From Vicinamibacterales bacterium (GTDB taxonomy: Bacteria > Acidobacteriota > Vicinamibacteria > Vicinamibacterales > SCN-69-37), in the NCBI GenBank assembly GCA_030827135.1, contig JAURFE010000001.1, positions 1,279,926-1,331,861 of the forward strand: a stretch of DNA of 51,936 bases, read 5' to 3'. The number at the start of each line of letters is the position of its first letter. Positions within the stretch are counted from its first letter, which is position 1. Under the pieces are notes generated by a model. It was given only the letters and a program-made list of their open reading frames with translations, ran no database searches and had not been told where the DNA came from. Shown in pieces: positions 38,516 through 45,808 of the stretch. The position numbers and the translations under genes are program-made.

Positions 38516-39728
38516 CGGGGGCACGTCCGGGCCGCTCGCGGGTCTCACGATCCTCGACCTCACCCGCGTGCTCTCGGGGCCGTACTGCACGATGCTCGCG
38601 GCGGACATGGGCGCGCGCGTCATCAAGATCGAACACCCCACGCGCGGGGATGACACGCGCGCGTGGGGACCACCGTTCCTGCAGGGCGAGAGCGCGTATT
38701 ACCTCAGCATCAACCGCAACAAGGAAAGCGTGGCGCTCGACTACACCACACCCGACGGACGCGCGGTGCTTGACGCTCTCATCGCCAAAGCCGACGTCAT
38801 CGTTGAAAACTTCCGGCCGGGCACGCTTGAGGCGCGCGGACTCGGGTACGCCACGCTCGCAGAGGAATATCCGCGCCTGATCTATGTCTCCATTTCCGGC
38901 TTCGGCCACACCGGCCCCCGGAAGAGCGAAGCCGGGTACGACGCGATGATGCAGGCCGAGGGCGGTCTGATGAGCATCACCGGCACTCCGGACGGGTCCC
39001 CGGTGCGCCTCGGTGTCGCTGTCGCGGACATCACGGCGGGCATGTTCGCGTTCCAGGGGCTGCTGCTCGCGTTGATTGCGCGCGGTACCACTGGACGCGG
39101 CCAACACGTGGATATCGCCTTGCTCGACGCGGTGACGTCCTTGCTCACCTACCAGGCCGGTCGCTATTTTGCGACAGGGGAATCACCCGTCCGTCTCGGC
39201 AACCGGCACGCGACCATCGTGCCCTACAACACGTTCGACACGGCCGACGGCGTACTCGTGCTGGCGGTGGGCAACGACGATCAGTTCCAGCGCTTCTGCC
39301 GCGTCGCAGAACTCACAGAGGTCGCGATCGACGCACGTTTCCTCACCAACGCGGGTCGAGTGCAACACCACGACGCACTCCAGCCGCTCGTCGCCGCCGC
39401 CCTCCGCACACGCTCCGCAGCCGACTGGGTCTCAAGGCTCAACGACTCCGGCGTCCCGTGTGGCGCCGTCCGATCAATCGGCGAGGCCCTGACCGATCCC
39501 CAGACGATCGCCCGGGCCATGGTGGAAACCGTGGCGCACCCGACCATCGGCCCACTCCCGGTGCTGGGCATGCCGGTCAAACTCTCCGAGACCCCGGGCG
39601 CCGTCCGATTGGCCCCGCCGCGTCTGGGCGAACACACCCGGCATGTCCTGCAGGAAGACCTGGGACTGGATGACGCCCGAATCGAGGCGATCGCGGCGAC
39701 CGGGGCCATCCGGGTCCTGCGGCCGTAG
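38490..39728 (+). CDS. CoA transferase, CaiB/BaiF/formyl-CoA transferase family (class III)
   Basis: This 412-residue class III CoA transferase moves CoA between carboxylic acids. It shows LAGLTILDLTRVLSGPYC, AADMGARVIKIEHP, NFRPGTLEARGLGY, SISGFGHTGPR and SEAGYDAMMQAEGG with the catalytic aspartate, then ADITAGMFAFQGLLLAL. The acid substrate cannot be inferred. The first residues MKKPPDVFSGG are encoded by the right arm of the palindromic element at the hom junction; no other start codon lies between it and the conserved GPLAGL, so the element provides the real initiation site. Translational coupling to hom through the ATGA overlap is likely, though the two reactions are not obviously in one pathway. 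Confidence 0.9.
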   Translation: MKKPPDVFSGGTSGPLAGLTILDLTRVLSGPYCTMLAADMGARVIKIEHPTRGDDTRAWGPPFLQGESAYYLSINRNKESVALDYTTPDGRAVLDALIAKADVIVENFRPGTLEARGLGYATLAEEYPRLIYVSISGFGHTGPRKSEAGYDAMMQAEGGLMSITGTPDGSPVRLGVAVADITAGMFAFQGLLLALIARGTTGRGQHVDIALLDAVTSLLTYQAGRYFATGESPVRLGNRHATIVPYNTFDTADGVLVLAVGNDDQFQRFCRVAELTEVAIDARFLTNAGRVQHHDALQPLVAAALRTRSAADWVSRLNDSGVPCGAVRSIGEALTDPQTIARAMVETVAHPTIGPLPVLGMPVKLSETPGAVRLAPPRLGEHTRHVLQEDLGLDDARIEAIAATGAIRVLRP

Positions 39729-39741
39729 TACGATCGTCCCC

Positions 39742-40173
39742 ATGGAAGTCGCAGAACTCCGTCGCCAGCTCATTCGCGAGATTGAAACAGCCCGCGCTGA
39801 GGCCGTGGAGCGACGTCAGGGATCGGACGCCGCACACGCCGCGTACGCCCACTTCATCGTTGACACCGCCGGCCCGCTCGTCCGCCAGACCGTGAGCGTG
39901 CTGCGCGCAGAGGGCCTGCCCTTCCAGGCGCAGACCCCTGCGGGGTCCGCCCGCATTGCCTCCGAAAAATCCGCAGACGATTTCGTCGAGTTTGTCCTCG
40001 ACACGTCCGTGCGACCGCCGCGCGTTCTGGGCCGTGTGAGCGTCGCCATCAACCGCCAGAACGTGCACGTCGAAGAGCGCCCGATCGCGGAGGGCACCGC
40101 AATCGGCAAACTGAACGAGACGGACTTGCTCCCGTTCCTGGTGCCCGCCGTCGCGCGTCTGGCCGCTCGCTGA
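39742..40173 (+). CDS. Conserved-looking protein of unknown function
   Basis: This 143-residue soluble protein begins at ATG 39742, 13 bp after the CoA-transferase stop. An N-terminal helical part (MEVAELRRQLIREIETARAE) leads to an alpha/beta segment (HFIVDTAGPLVRQTVSVLRAEG) and a C-terminal beta-rich region (DDFVEFVLDTSVRPPRVLG, VSVAINRQNVHVEERP). There is no signal peptide and no motif I recognise. Codon use and composition match its neighbours. It is followed 13 bp later by the DtxR-type regulator, so the three genes may be cotranscribed. Confidence 0.7.
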   Translation: MEVAELRRQLIREIETARAEAVERRQGSDAAHAAYAHFIVDTAGPLVRQTVSVLRAEGLPFQAQTPAGSARIASEKSADDFVEFVLDTSVRPPRVLGRVSVAINRQNVHVEERPIAEGTAIGKLNETDLLPFLVPAVARLAAR

Positions 40174-40186
40174 GGATCCGCGCGAC

Positions 40187-40876
40187 ATGCTGCCGTCGCA
40201 GACCGTCGAAAACTATCTCAAGACGATCCACCTGACCGAGGCGGCCAACCGCGCCCACGCGCAGGTACAGCCCGGTGAGCGCGCGCTGGTGCCCATGGGC
40301 CAGCTCGCATCCGCGCTCGGCGTGGTGCCCGGCACGGCGACGACGATGGTGAAGACGCTGGCGGAGTCGGGCCTCGTGCACTACGAGCCGTACATGGGTG
40401 TGCGGCTGACGGAGGCCGGCGAGAAGCTCGCCTCGCTCGTGCTGCGGCGCCATCGTCTGATCGAACTGTTTCTCGTAAAGGTGCTCGGCATGAGCTGGGC
40501 CGAAGTGCACGACGAGGCCGAGCGGCTGGAACACGCGGTGTCCGAACGACTCATCGATTTGATCGACGAGATGCTCGGCCGGCCCGAGTCCGACCCCCAT
40601 GGCGATCCCATCCCCACCGCGGAAGGCACCATCTCTCATCCGCAGTACGTGGACTTGATGTCTGCTCCGACCAACACCCCACTGACGGTCGTCCGCGTGA
40701 TTGACCAGGGCTCGGATTTCCTCAGGTTTATCGAGGAACGCCACCTCAAACCCGGCAGCATTGTCACCATCGAGTCACGGGATGACATGGCCGATTCCGT
40801 CCTCCTGAGGGTGGATACGGGCGGCGGCGTGACGATCGGCACCCGGGCGGCCTCGAAGGTCCTCGTTCAGGCCTGA
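40187..40876 (+). CDS. DtxR/MntR-family metal-dependent transcriptional regulator
   Basis: This 229-residue repressor has the DtxR winged helix (VENYLKTIHLTEA, MGQLASALGVVPGTATTMVKTL, HYEPYMGVRLTEAG), the dimerization/metal domain (LRRHRLIELFLVKVLGMSWAEVHDEAERLEHAVSE, shown by key residues H-R-L-I-E, W-x2-V-H-x-E-A, L-E-H) and a C-terminal FeoA/SH3 domain at about 155-229. The position equal to the primary-site Cys102 of DtxR/IdeR is Glu here (EAERLEH), the form seen in manganese-responsive relatives. It therefore may sense Mn(II) more than Fe(II); this is inference. No transporter target lies next to it. Confidence 0.88.
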   Translation: MLPSQTVENYLKTIHLTEAANRAHAQVQPGERALVPMGQLASALGVVPGTATTMVKTLAESGLVHYEPYMGVRLTEAGEKLASLVLRRHRLIELFLVKVLGMSWAEVHDEAERLEHAVSERLIDLIDEMLGRPESDPHGDPIPTAEGTISHPQYVDLMSAPTNTPLTVVRVIDQGSDFLRFIEERHLKPGSIVTIESRDDMADSVLLRVDTGGGVTIGTRAASKVLVQA

Positions 40877-40885
40877 ACCGGAGCG

Positions 40886-41104
40886 CGCCTGAATCGATTC
40901 TTCATCGACGGCCGCGCGAAGCTGACCACGGACCTGTCGTTCATCGCCGAGGAACGCCGTGGCGGCGACGACTTCGACCGCGGCCCACTCGCGAGCCAAC
41001 TCGGCGTGGAATTTCTGCCCCGGTCATTCCTGTTCGATGCGGATGGTCAGCTGGTTGGCACCGACCTGCGCGGCGACGCGCTGGTGCGCGCCGTGAAACA
41101 CGCG
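40886..41104 (+). pseudogene. C-terminal fragment of a thioredoxin-fold (TlpA-like) protein
   Basis: Directly after the DtxR gene, a frame with no start codon encodes about 73 residues: LNRFFIDGRAKLTTDLS, then GPLASQLGVEFLPRSFLFDADGQ and LVGTDLRGDALVRAVKH, of which the last two parts fit the C-terminal half of a thioredoxin-fold protein (cis-proline strand, LFDADGQLVG strand, final helix). The N-terminal half with the CxxC site is missing. The frame runs on to TGA at 41165-41167 through the opposite queD gene. I read it as a decayed gene remnant; a chance frame is less likely because the fold signature is coherent. Confidence 0.6.
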
Positions 41105-41105
41105 G

Positions 41106-41510
41106 CTACGGCGCGTACGTCGCGGCCGACGTCGGCGTCTCCCAGAAGCGCACCGCCACGACGTTGAAGCCGAGCGAGCGCGCCTGGTCGTAGATCAGCT
41201 GCGCGAGCCGCTCTGCCGTCGGGTTGCTGTCGAGCAGGAACAACGGTTCACCCTGTGCCTGCAAGACAGCCACCATGGGATCCTCGCGATGCAGGATCAT
41301 CTTGTGGTCCAGTTCGCGGTCGACCCAGGCCTTGACCAGCCGCTTCACATCCGAGAAATCCACCACCATGTTCCTGGCGTCGAGCACATCCGCCTGAATG
41401 TCAATCTCCACCATGGCGTTGTGCCCATGCAGATGGCGGCACACGCCGTCGTAGTCCACCAGCCGGTGGCCGTAGCAAAAATCGAGACGTTTGGTCACAA
41501 GGAACGACAT
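41106..41510 (-). CDS. queD: 6-carboxytetrahydropterin synthase-like protein (QueD family)
   Basis: This 134-residue enzyme belongs to the 6-pyruvoyl-tetrahydropterin synthase fold. It has RLDFCYGHRL with the first zinc histidine, GVCRHLHGHNAMVEIDI with the catalytic cysteine and two further zinc histidines, MVVDFSDVKRLVKAWVDRELDHKMIL with the Asp-His relay, and NPTAERLAQLIYDQ with the substrate glutamate region. QueD converts 7,8-dihydroneopterin triphosphate to carboxytetrahydropterin on the way to queuosine or related deazapurines. It is divergent from the QueC-like gene with only 20 bp between, so the pair is likely co-regulated. Confidence 0.9.
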   Translation of the reverse strand: MSFLVTKRLDFCYGHRLVDYDGVCRHLHGHNAMVEIDIQADVLDARNMVVDFSDVKRLVKAWVDRELDHKMILHREDPMVAVLQAQGEPLFLLDSNPTAERLAQLIYDQARSLGFNVVAVRFWETPTSAATYAP

Positions 41511-41530
41511 GAGCTATTGATCATGCACTC

Positions 41531-42178
41531 ATGCGGCGTGAGGTCCAAGTGCGATCCGCGGTTCTCGCCTCCGGAGGCGTTGACAGCACCGTCCTGCTGG
41601 CGGAGGAACTCCACGCAGGGCATGTCGTCACGCCGATCCACGTGCGGTCCGGCCTCGCATGGGAGGACGCCGAGCACCGCGCCCTTCGTCGGCTCCTGAC
41701 CGCGCCGCCATTTCTCGGGACCGCTCGCCCGCTGGTGACGGTCTCGTCCCCGGTTCAGGACATCTACCCGGCCGACCATTGGGCCATCACCGGCACGCCG
41801 CCGGGCCTTCACACGCCGGACGCGGCGGTGTACCTCGAGGGCCGGAATCTGATGCTGATTGCCAAGGCGGCGATCTGGTGCGGCCGGCACGGCGTGTCCC
41901 GTCTGGTCATCGCCTCGCTGGCCGGCAACCCTTTCCCCGACGCGACCGCTGAATTCTTTGCGGCTGCCTCCACGGCCGTGAGCATCGGGCTGGCGCATCC
42001 GATTGACGTCACTGCGCCATTTCTCCCGCTGTCCAAGGCCGGCGTCGTCGCACGCGGGCGGGCACTCGGTGTCCCGATGGAACTCACTCTGTCGTGTATG
42101 AATCCCGGTCCTGGCGACGCCCACTGCCGAGCGTGCAGCAAGTGCCGCGAACGGCACGATGCCCTCAGTAGTTGGTGA
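41531..42178 (+). CDS. queC: 7-cyano-7-deazaguanine synthase-like protein (QueC/ExsB family)
   Basis: This 215-residue ATP-dependent ligase has the PP-loop LASGGVDSTVLLAEEL near residue 12 and the C-terminal zinc site in SCMNPGPGDAHCRACSKC (C-x8-C-x2-C-x2-C). The product, preQ0, is the precursor of queuosine or other 7-deazapurines. Compared with classic QueC, the segment after the PP-loop is short and diverged and the usual YGQRHxxE motif reads HVRSGLAWEDAEHRAL, so a specialised subfamily is possible. The start ATG 41531 is weakly supported because the 20-bp gap to queD holds no clear ribosome site. Its last 14 bp overlap the convergent lipoprotein gene. Confidence 0.8.
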   Translation: MRREVQVRSAVLASGGVDSTVLLAEELHAGHVVTPIHVRSGLAWEDAEHRALRRLLTAPPFLGTARPLVTVSSPVQDIYPADHWAITGTPPGLHTPDAAVYLEGRNLMLIAKAAIWCGRHGVSRLVIASLAGNPFPDATAEFFAAASTAVSIGLAHPIDVTAPFLPLSKAGVVARGRALGVPMELTLSCMNPGPGDAHCRACSKCRERHDALSSW

Positions 42179-43046
42179 GGCGGATCGACCCGTCGCCCGT
42201 GCGCAGCGTCAGCAACTTTCCGCCGGCGCCGAGACGACCTCGCAGTGTTCTTTGCTCGCGGGTGCCCCCGACCTGATCAAGCAATTCGAGATCAGATCGC
42301 GCCCGATCGCCTGACCCTGGCTCGGCTTCGATCAGGGCGTTAAACTCATCGGGCAGTTCCGCAACGATCGATCCGTCGCGGGTGGTGACCATCCAGTCGT
42401 CGGTCATGATCGCGCCACGGCGCACCCGCAACACCACGGACCCGTCCCCCGACCGCACGCGCAGCGAGGACGGCACCCCCGTCACCCGCACCGTGCCATC
42501 GTCGGTCCTCGCCTCAACGACACCGGCGACATCTTCGATTCGAATGGAACCGTCACCGGATTCCACGAGCAACGTTCCCGACGTCTCAGTCGCACGCACG
42601 GACCCGTCCATGGTCTTGATCTCGATACGGCCGTCGAGGCGATCCACCACCACGCTGCCGTCGCCGGTCCGAGCCGTGACATTCACTCTGCGCGGTGCGC
42701 TCACAATCAGGCGCGCGGTCGGCGACGTGAACACCCCGACGCCGATATATCGCGAGGACCCTGAGTACCGGACATCCACAGTGATGACGTCGCCCTTCTG
42801 CTCCGCCGTGACCTGAATTCTGTCGACGATGTCCTTGTCCTGGGCACGCTTCTCGATCCCAACCTCGACCTCGTTGCGATCCCAGCCGCGCACTTCAATC
42901 ACGCCATCAAACGTGGAAAGGTCGAGGGTGGCGACGCCATCGACCACAAACTTCCTGTCGTCCCGCTCAATGTGCCCCTGATTATCGACATTGACTGAAC
43001 AGGCAGTCGACAGCACCAGCGCGCCCGCGAGGAAAAGTCTGGACAT
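42165..43046 (-). CDS. DUF4097-type lipoprotein with DGS repeats
   Basis: This 293-residue envelope protein has a lipoprotein signal (LAGALVLSTAC, Cys at residue 16). The mature part is a DUF4097-like beta-helix with at least seven turns marked by an x-G/D-DGS-V/I motif: TGDGSVVVD, TMDGSVRAT, SGDGSIRIE, TDDGTVRVT, SGDGSVVLR, TRDGSIVAE and TGDGSIRLT. The regular spacing of 16-25 residues fits stacked parallel beta-strands. Function is unknown; such proteins are thought to be putative adhesins or envelope-stress factors. It is followed by nagA upstream on the same strand with a 9-bp gap. Confidence 0.82.
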   Translation of the reverse strand: MSRLFLAGALVLSTACSVNVDNQGHIERDDRKFVVDGVATLDLSTFDGVIEVRGWDRNEVEVGIEKRAQDKDIVDRIQVTAEQKGDVITVDVRYSGSSRYIGVGVFTSPTARLIVSAPRRVNVTARTGDGSVVVDRLDGRIEIKTMDGSVRATETSGTLLVESGDGSIRIEDVAGVVEARTDDGTVRVTGVPSSLRVRSGDGSVVLRVRRGAIMTDDWMVTTRDGSIVAELPDEFNALIEAEPGSGDRARSDLELLDQVGGTREQRTLRGRLGAGGKLLTLRTGDGSIRLTNY

Positions 43047-43055
43047 TACCTACCT

Positions 43056-44231
43056 CTACGAGGGTTCATGGTTCATCGGTTCCTGCTTCATGGTTCGCAC
43101 CCCAGCGACCCAGGTTTGGGCGACCTGGAGGCTGGCGGTCAGCACGGTCAGGTCGGCCATGTGGCCGGTCACGATGGCGCCCTGGGTGGTGAGACCCAGT
43201 TCGCGGGCGGGGGTCGTGGCACAAAGGGTGGCGGCGTCCACCAGGGACTGGCCGGCGCGCGCGACGAGCACGCCGAACACCTTGTCCATGGTGGCGACAC
43301 TCCCCGCAAACGTCCCATCGTCGAGCGTGGCGGTATCACCCACGGTGATCCGGCGCCCGCCGAGGGTGGCACAGGCGCCTCTGGGCAGGCCCGAGCCGGC
43401 GGTGCCGTCGGTGATGGCCATGACGCGCGATCGCCCCTTGGCGGCGATGGCCACGCGGGCCACGGCCGGATGCACGTGAAATCCGTCGCCGATGATCTCG
43501 GCCGCCACATCCTCGCGCTCAAGCACCGCCCCGACCAGGCCCGGGTCCCGATGGGTCATGGGTGACATGCGGTTGAAGAGATGGGTGGCATGCCGCGCCC
43601 CCGCCTCGATGGCCTCGATCGCCTGCTCATAGGTCGCGCCTGAGTGGCCGAGCGAGACCCGCACACCAGCCGCCCGCGCGGCCCGGAGCAGGTCCATGCC
43701 GCCTGGGATCTCCGGCGCCATGGTGAAAATGCCGATGTCGGGCGACAAAAAGCCTCCCGACGTCTTTTTCTCGCCCGTCAGCAGCCACTCGAGCGGCTGC
43801 GCACCGCGGTAATCCGGGTTGATGTACGCAGACTCGAGGTGAGCGGGCAGAACGCGCGCGGACTTCGGGTCGCGCTGCATGCGTGCGTCGGCGACGGCGG
43901 CGAGGAATGACGCGAGCGTCTCGGGCGAACAGGCCACCGATGTCGGGCAGAACGCCGTGACGCCGAACCGGGGCAGTTGCTTCGCCACGGCGCGCACAGA
44001 CGACGCATTGTCCATCACGTCCACGCCGAGCACCCCGTGGACATGCACGTCGATGAACCCCGGCACGATGATGTGGCCCGACAAGTCGTGACGCACCTCG
44101 CCTGGTCCCGCATCACGCGGGCCGGCGACCAGATCCACGATGCGATCGCCTTCGATGACGACGGTGAGATTCGAGGCGACGCGGTCGGGCAGCACCACGT
44201 CGGCGCCGCAGAGCAACACACGCGGCGCCAT
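43056..44231 (-). CDS. nagA: N-acetylglucosamine-6-phosphate deacetylase with a palindrome-derived insert
   Basis: This 391-residue amidohydrolase removes acetate from GlcNAc-6-P in amino-sugar recycling. Metal and catalytic residues are visible: GFIDVHVHG, the metal Glu in HLESAYINP, LGHSGAT, THLFNRMSP and MAITDGT with the catalytic Asp. The usual HLEGPF motif is changed to HLESAY. Residues GEKKTSGGFLS, between EWLLT and PDIGIFTMAPE, come from a half-copy of the palindromic element found in hom. The C-terminal tail MKQEPMNHEPS is encoded by GGTTCAT-type heptamer repeats. Both are signs of repeat-driven sequence change at tolerant sites. The gene precedes the DUF4097 gene and follows fabI on the same strand. 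Confidence 0.88.
   Translation of the reverse strand: MAPRVLLCGADVVLPDRVASNLTVVIEGDRIVDLVAGPRDAGPGEVRHDLSGHIIVPGFIDVHVHGVLGVDVMDNASSVRAVAKQLPRFGVTAFCPTSVACSPETLASFLAAVADARMQRDPKSARVLPAHLESAYINPDYRGAQPLEWLLTGEKKTSGGFLSPDIGIFTMAPEIPGGMDLLRAARAAGVRVSLGHSGATYEQAIEAIEAGARHATHLFNRMSPMTHRDPGLVGAVLEREDVAAEIIGDGFHVHPAVARVAIAAKGRSRVMAITDGTAGSGLPRGACATLGGRRITVGDTATLDDGTFAGSVATMDKVFGVLVARAGQSLVDAATLCATTPARELGLTTQGAIVTGHMADLTVLTASLQVAQTWVAGVRTMKQEPMNHEPS
43063..43076. repeat. GGTTCAT heptamer repeat at the nagA 3' end
   Basis: Two perfect tandem GGTTCAT units are followed by imperfect units to 43097 (CGGTTCC, TGCTTCA, TGGTTCG). On the coding strand they read ATGAACC and encode the last residues of NagA. 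The same heptamer occurs at 48075-48089. Confidence 0.8.
43747..43769. repeat. Palindromic element, half-copy (inside nagA)
   Basis: One 23-bp arm of the element, with core GCCTCCCGACGTC flanked by A and T runs, is present; the second arm is missing. It is bounded by GGGCGA (43740-43745) and TCGCCC (43771-43776). The reading frame differs from those used in hom and the CoA transferase. Confidence 0.9.
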
Positions 44232-44238
44232 GGTGTTC

Positions 44239-45012
44239 TTACACGCCCATGGCGTGGAAGCCGCCGTCCACGAGCAGGACTTCGGCCGTCACGGCGCGGC
44301 CGGCGGGCCCCAGCAGAAAGACCGCCGCATCGGCGACTTCGCTGGTTTCCACGGTGCGGCGCAGCGGTGCGCGATCGCGATAGGTCTGCAGAATGCCCGA
44401 AAACCCCGAGATGCCCGATGCGGCGAGCGTTTTGATCGGTCCGGCGGAGATCGCGTTCACGCGAATGCCCTGCGGGCCGAGGTCGCTCGCGAGGTACCGC
44501 ACACTCGACTCAAGCGCCGCCTTGGCGACGCCCATGACGTTGTAGTTGGTGAATACGCGATCAGCGCCGAGGTAGCTGAGCGTCAGGATGCTGCCACCGC
44601 CGCGCGCGGCCATCATGGGCGCGGCTCTGCGTGACAACGCGACCAGTGAATACGCACTCACTTCAAGCGCAATCCGGAATCCTTCACGCGACGTCTGCAC
44701 AAACGGTGCGGCGAGGTCCTCGCGCAACGCGTACGCGGCACCGTGCACCATGAAGTCCAGGCCGCCATGCTGCGCTTCGATGGCGGCAAACAGGGCATCC
44801 ATCTGCGCATCATCGGTGACATCACACGGCAACACCGTGACATTGGGCAACGTGGCCGCCAGGTCGCGGACGTTTTCTTCGAGACGTTCGCCGGCGTACG
44901 TGAGCACCAGCGACGCGCCTTCGGCAGACGCGGCCTGTGCAATCGCCCAGGAAATGGATCGCTTGTTGGCCACGCCGACGATGAGGCCAACCTTGTTGGT
45001 GAATTGAGCCAT
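44239..45012 (-). CDS. fabI: Enoyl-[acyl-carrier-protein] reductase (NADH), FabI
   Basis: This 257-residue short-chain dehydrogenase performs the last reduction of fatty-acid elongation. It shows GLIVGVANKRSISWAIAQA, the nucleotide loop diagnostic of FabI, LPCDVTDDAQMDALF, MVHGAAYA and LSYLGADRVFTNYNVMGVAK, which holds the Y-x6-K catalytic pair (Tyr of NYNVMGVAK), then ISAGPIKTLAASGI. Length and motifs are normal. It is the likely target of triclosan-type inhibitors in this organism. Genes on both sides lie on the same strand (nagA 7 bp after, the zinc-ribbon gene 17 bp before), so a run of five minus-strand genes may share transcription. Confidence 0.93.
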   Translation of the reverse strand: MAQFTNKVGLIVGVANKRSISWAIAQAASAEGASLVLTYAGERLEENVRDLAATLPNVTVLPCDVTDDAQMDALFAAIEAQHGGLDFMVHGAAYALREDLAAPFVQTSREGFRIALEVSAYSLVALSRRAAPMMAARGGGSILTLSYLGADRVFTNYNVMGVAKAALESSVRYLASDLGPQGIRVNAISAGPIKTLAASGISGFSGILQTYRDRAPLRRTVETSEVADAAVFLLGPAGRAVTAEVLLVDGGFHAMGV

Positions 45013-45029
45013 GCAGTGGTATCTGAACG

Positions 45030-45683
45030 TCAGGTGGTGGGACGAGGCTTCTTGTTGCGGCGACGCCGGCGGCCGCTGCCGCCGGGACGGCCTCCGTTGG
45101 GAGCGCCCGGCTGCGCATCGCCTCGGAAATTGTTGCGGTGCGGCGCGTCACCGTTGCCGTGACCATTCCCGTTGCCGCTCATGCCGTAGCCGTTCGGCTG
45201 CCGGAACATGTGCGACCCACGAACGTTCCGCTGATGCATCGTAAATTCGGGAATGGGTCGCGGGGTCGGGACGGTCTCAGGCGTGCGCGGCAACGTGGCC
45301 CGAATCAGGGTGCGATGCAGCGTCCACCGCTCCTCCACGACCACTGCGGGTTCGGCATCGGACGCCGGTGGCGTGGGTGGTGCGGGTGGCGCAGGGAGTG
45401 CAGGTGCCGCCATCTGGACCGGCTCGCTCGCGGGCCCTGAGGCCGCCGCGGTCGCCGGGGTGACGTTGGCGAGCACCTGGTCGTAGAGCACGGCGGTCGT
45501 GTCTTTTTTCTTCCTGATGGGGGCCTTGCCACCCTTGTAGACGTGGTCCGCCTCACAGGTGGTGCAGCGTGTCTGCCGGATTTCCTCTCCGACAATGGCA
45601 ACTATGGCGTGGTTGGTTAGGCGTCGTTCACGAGGACAATAATCGTCCACGAGATCGCCCAAGCGCAGTGGGCGCTGTTCCAT
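45030..45683 (-). CDS. Zinc-ribbon, proline-rich, basic-tailed protein of unknown function
   Basis: This 217-residue protein starts at ATG 45683 after a GGGAG site. Residues 1-60 hold paired cysteines and histidines (DYCPRERRLTNH, RCTTCEADHVY) that could bind zinc, with the conserved-looking VYKGGKAPIRKKK after them. Residues about 75-115 are a Pro/Ala linker. The tail is rich in Gly, Asn and Arg and ends GRRRRRNKKPRP, suited to RNA or nucleoprotein binding. I recognise no named family. The layout (zinc head, disordered linker, Arg-rich tail) suggests a nucleic-acid-associated protein, perhaps ribosome-linked. Confidence 0.65.
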   Translation of the reverse strand: MEQRPLRLGDLVDDYCPRERRLTNHAIVAIVGEEIRQTRCTTCEADHVYKGGKAPIRKKKDTTAVLYDQVLANVTPATAAASGPASEPVQMAAPALPAPPAPPTPPASDAEPAVVVEERWTLHRTLIRATLPRTPETVPTPRPIPEFTMHQRNVRGSHMFRQPNGYGMSGNGNGHGNGDAPHRNNFRGDAQPGAPNGGRPGGSGRRRRRNKKPRPTT

Positions 45684-45722
45684 TCGTTCTGTGACTCCCG
45701 CAAGAGCGACCGCCTGCAACCA

Positions 45723-45738
45723 AGGTCAGACATGACCT
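45723..45738. promoter_or_regulatory. Inverted repeat AGGTCA-N4-TGACCT, candidate operator
   Basis: Perfect six-base arms separated by four bases lie 40 bp before the start of the zinc-ribbon gene. The 16-bp dyad has the size of a dimeric regulator site. No matching regulator is known and it occurs once in the window, so the call is tentative. Confidence 0.4.
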
Positions 45739-45808
45739 CAAAGCGAAGAACATCAGGCAATCGTGTAGGTCGGTGGAGGATAACAACAAATCCGGAGACT
45801 TGGCAAAT

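Noticed and set aside
42566-42580. Further copy of the palindromic element in the DUF4097 gene
   Set aside because: Only about ten bases (CCCGACGTCT) match; this is within chance for GC-rich sequence and neither arm extends.
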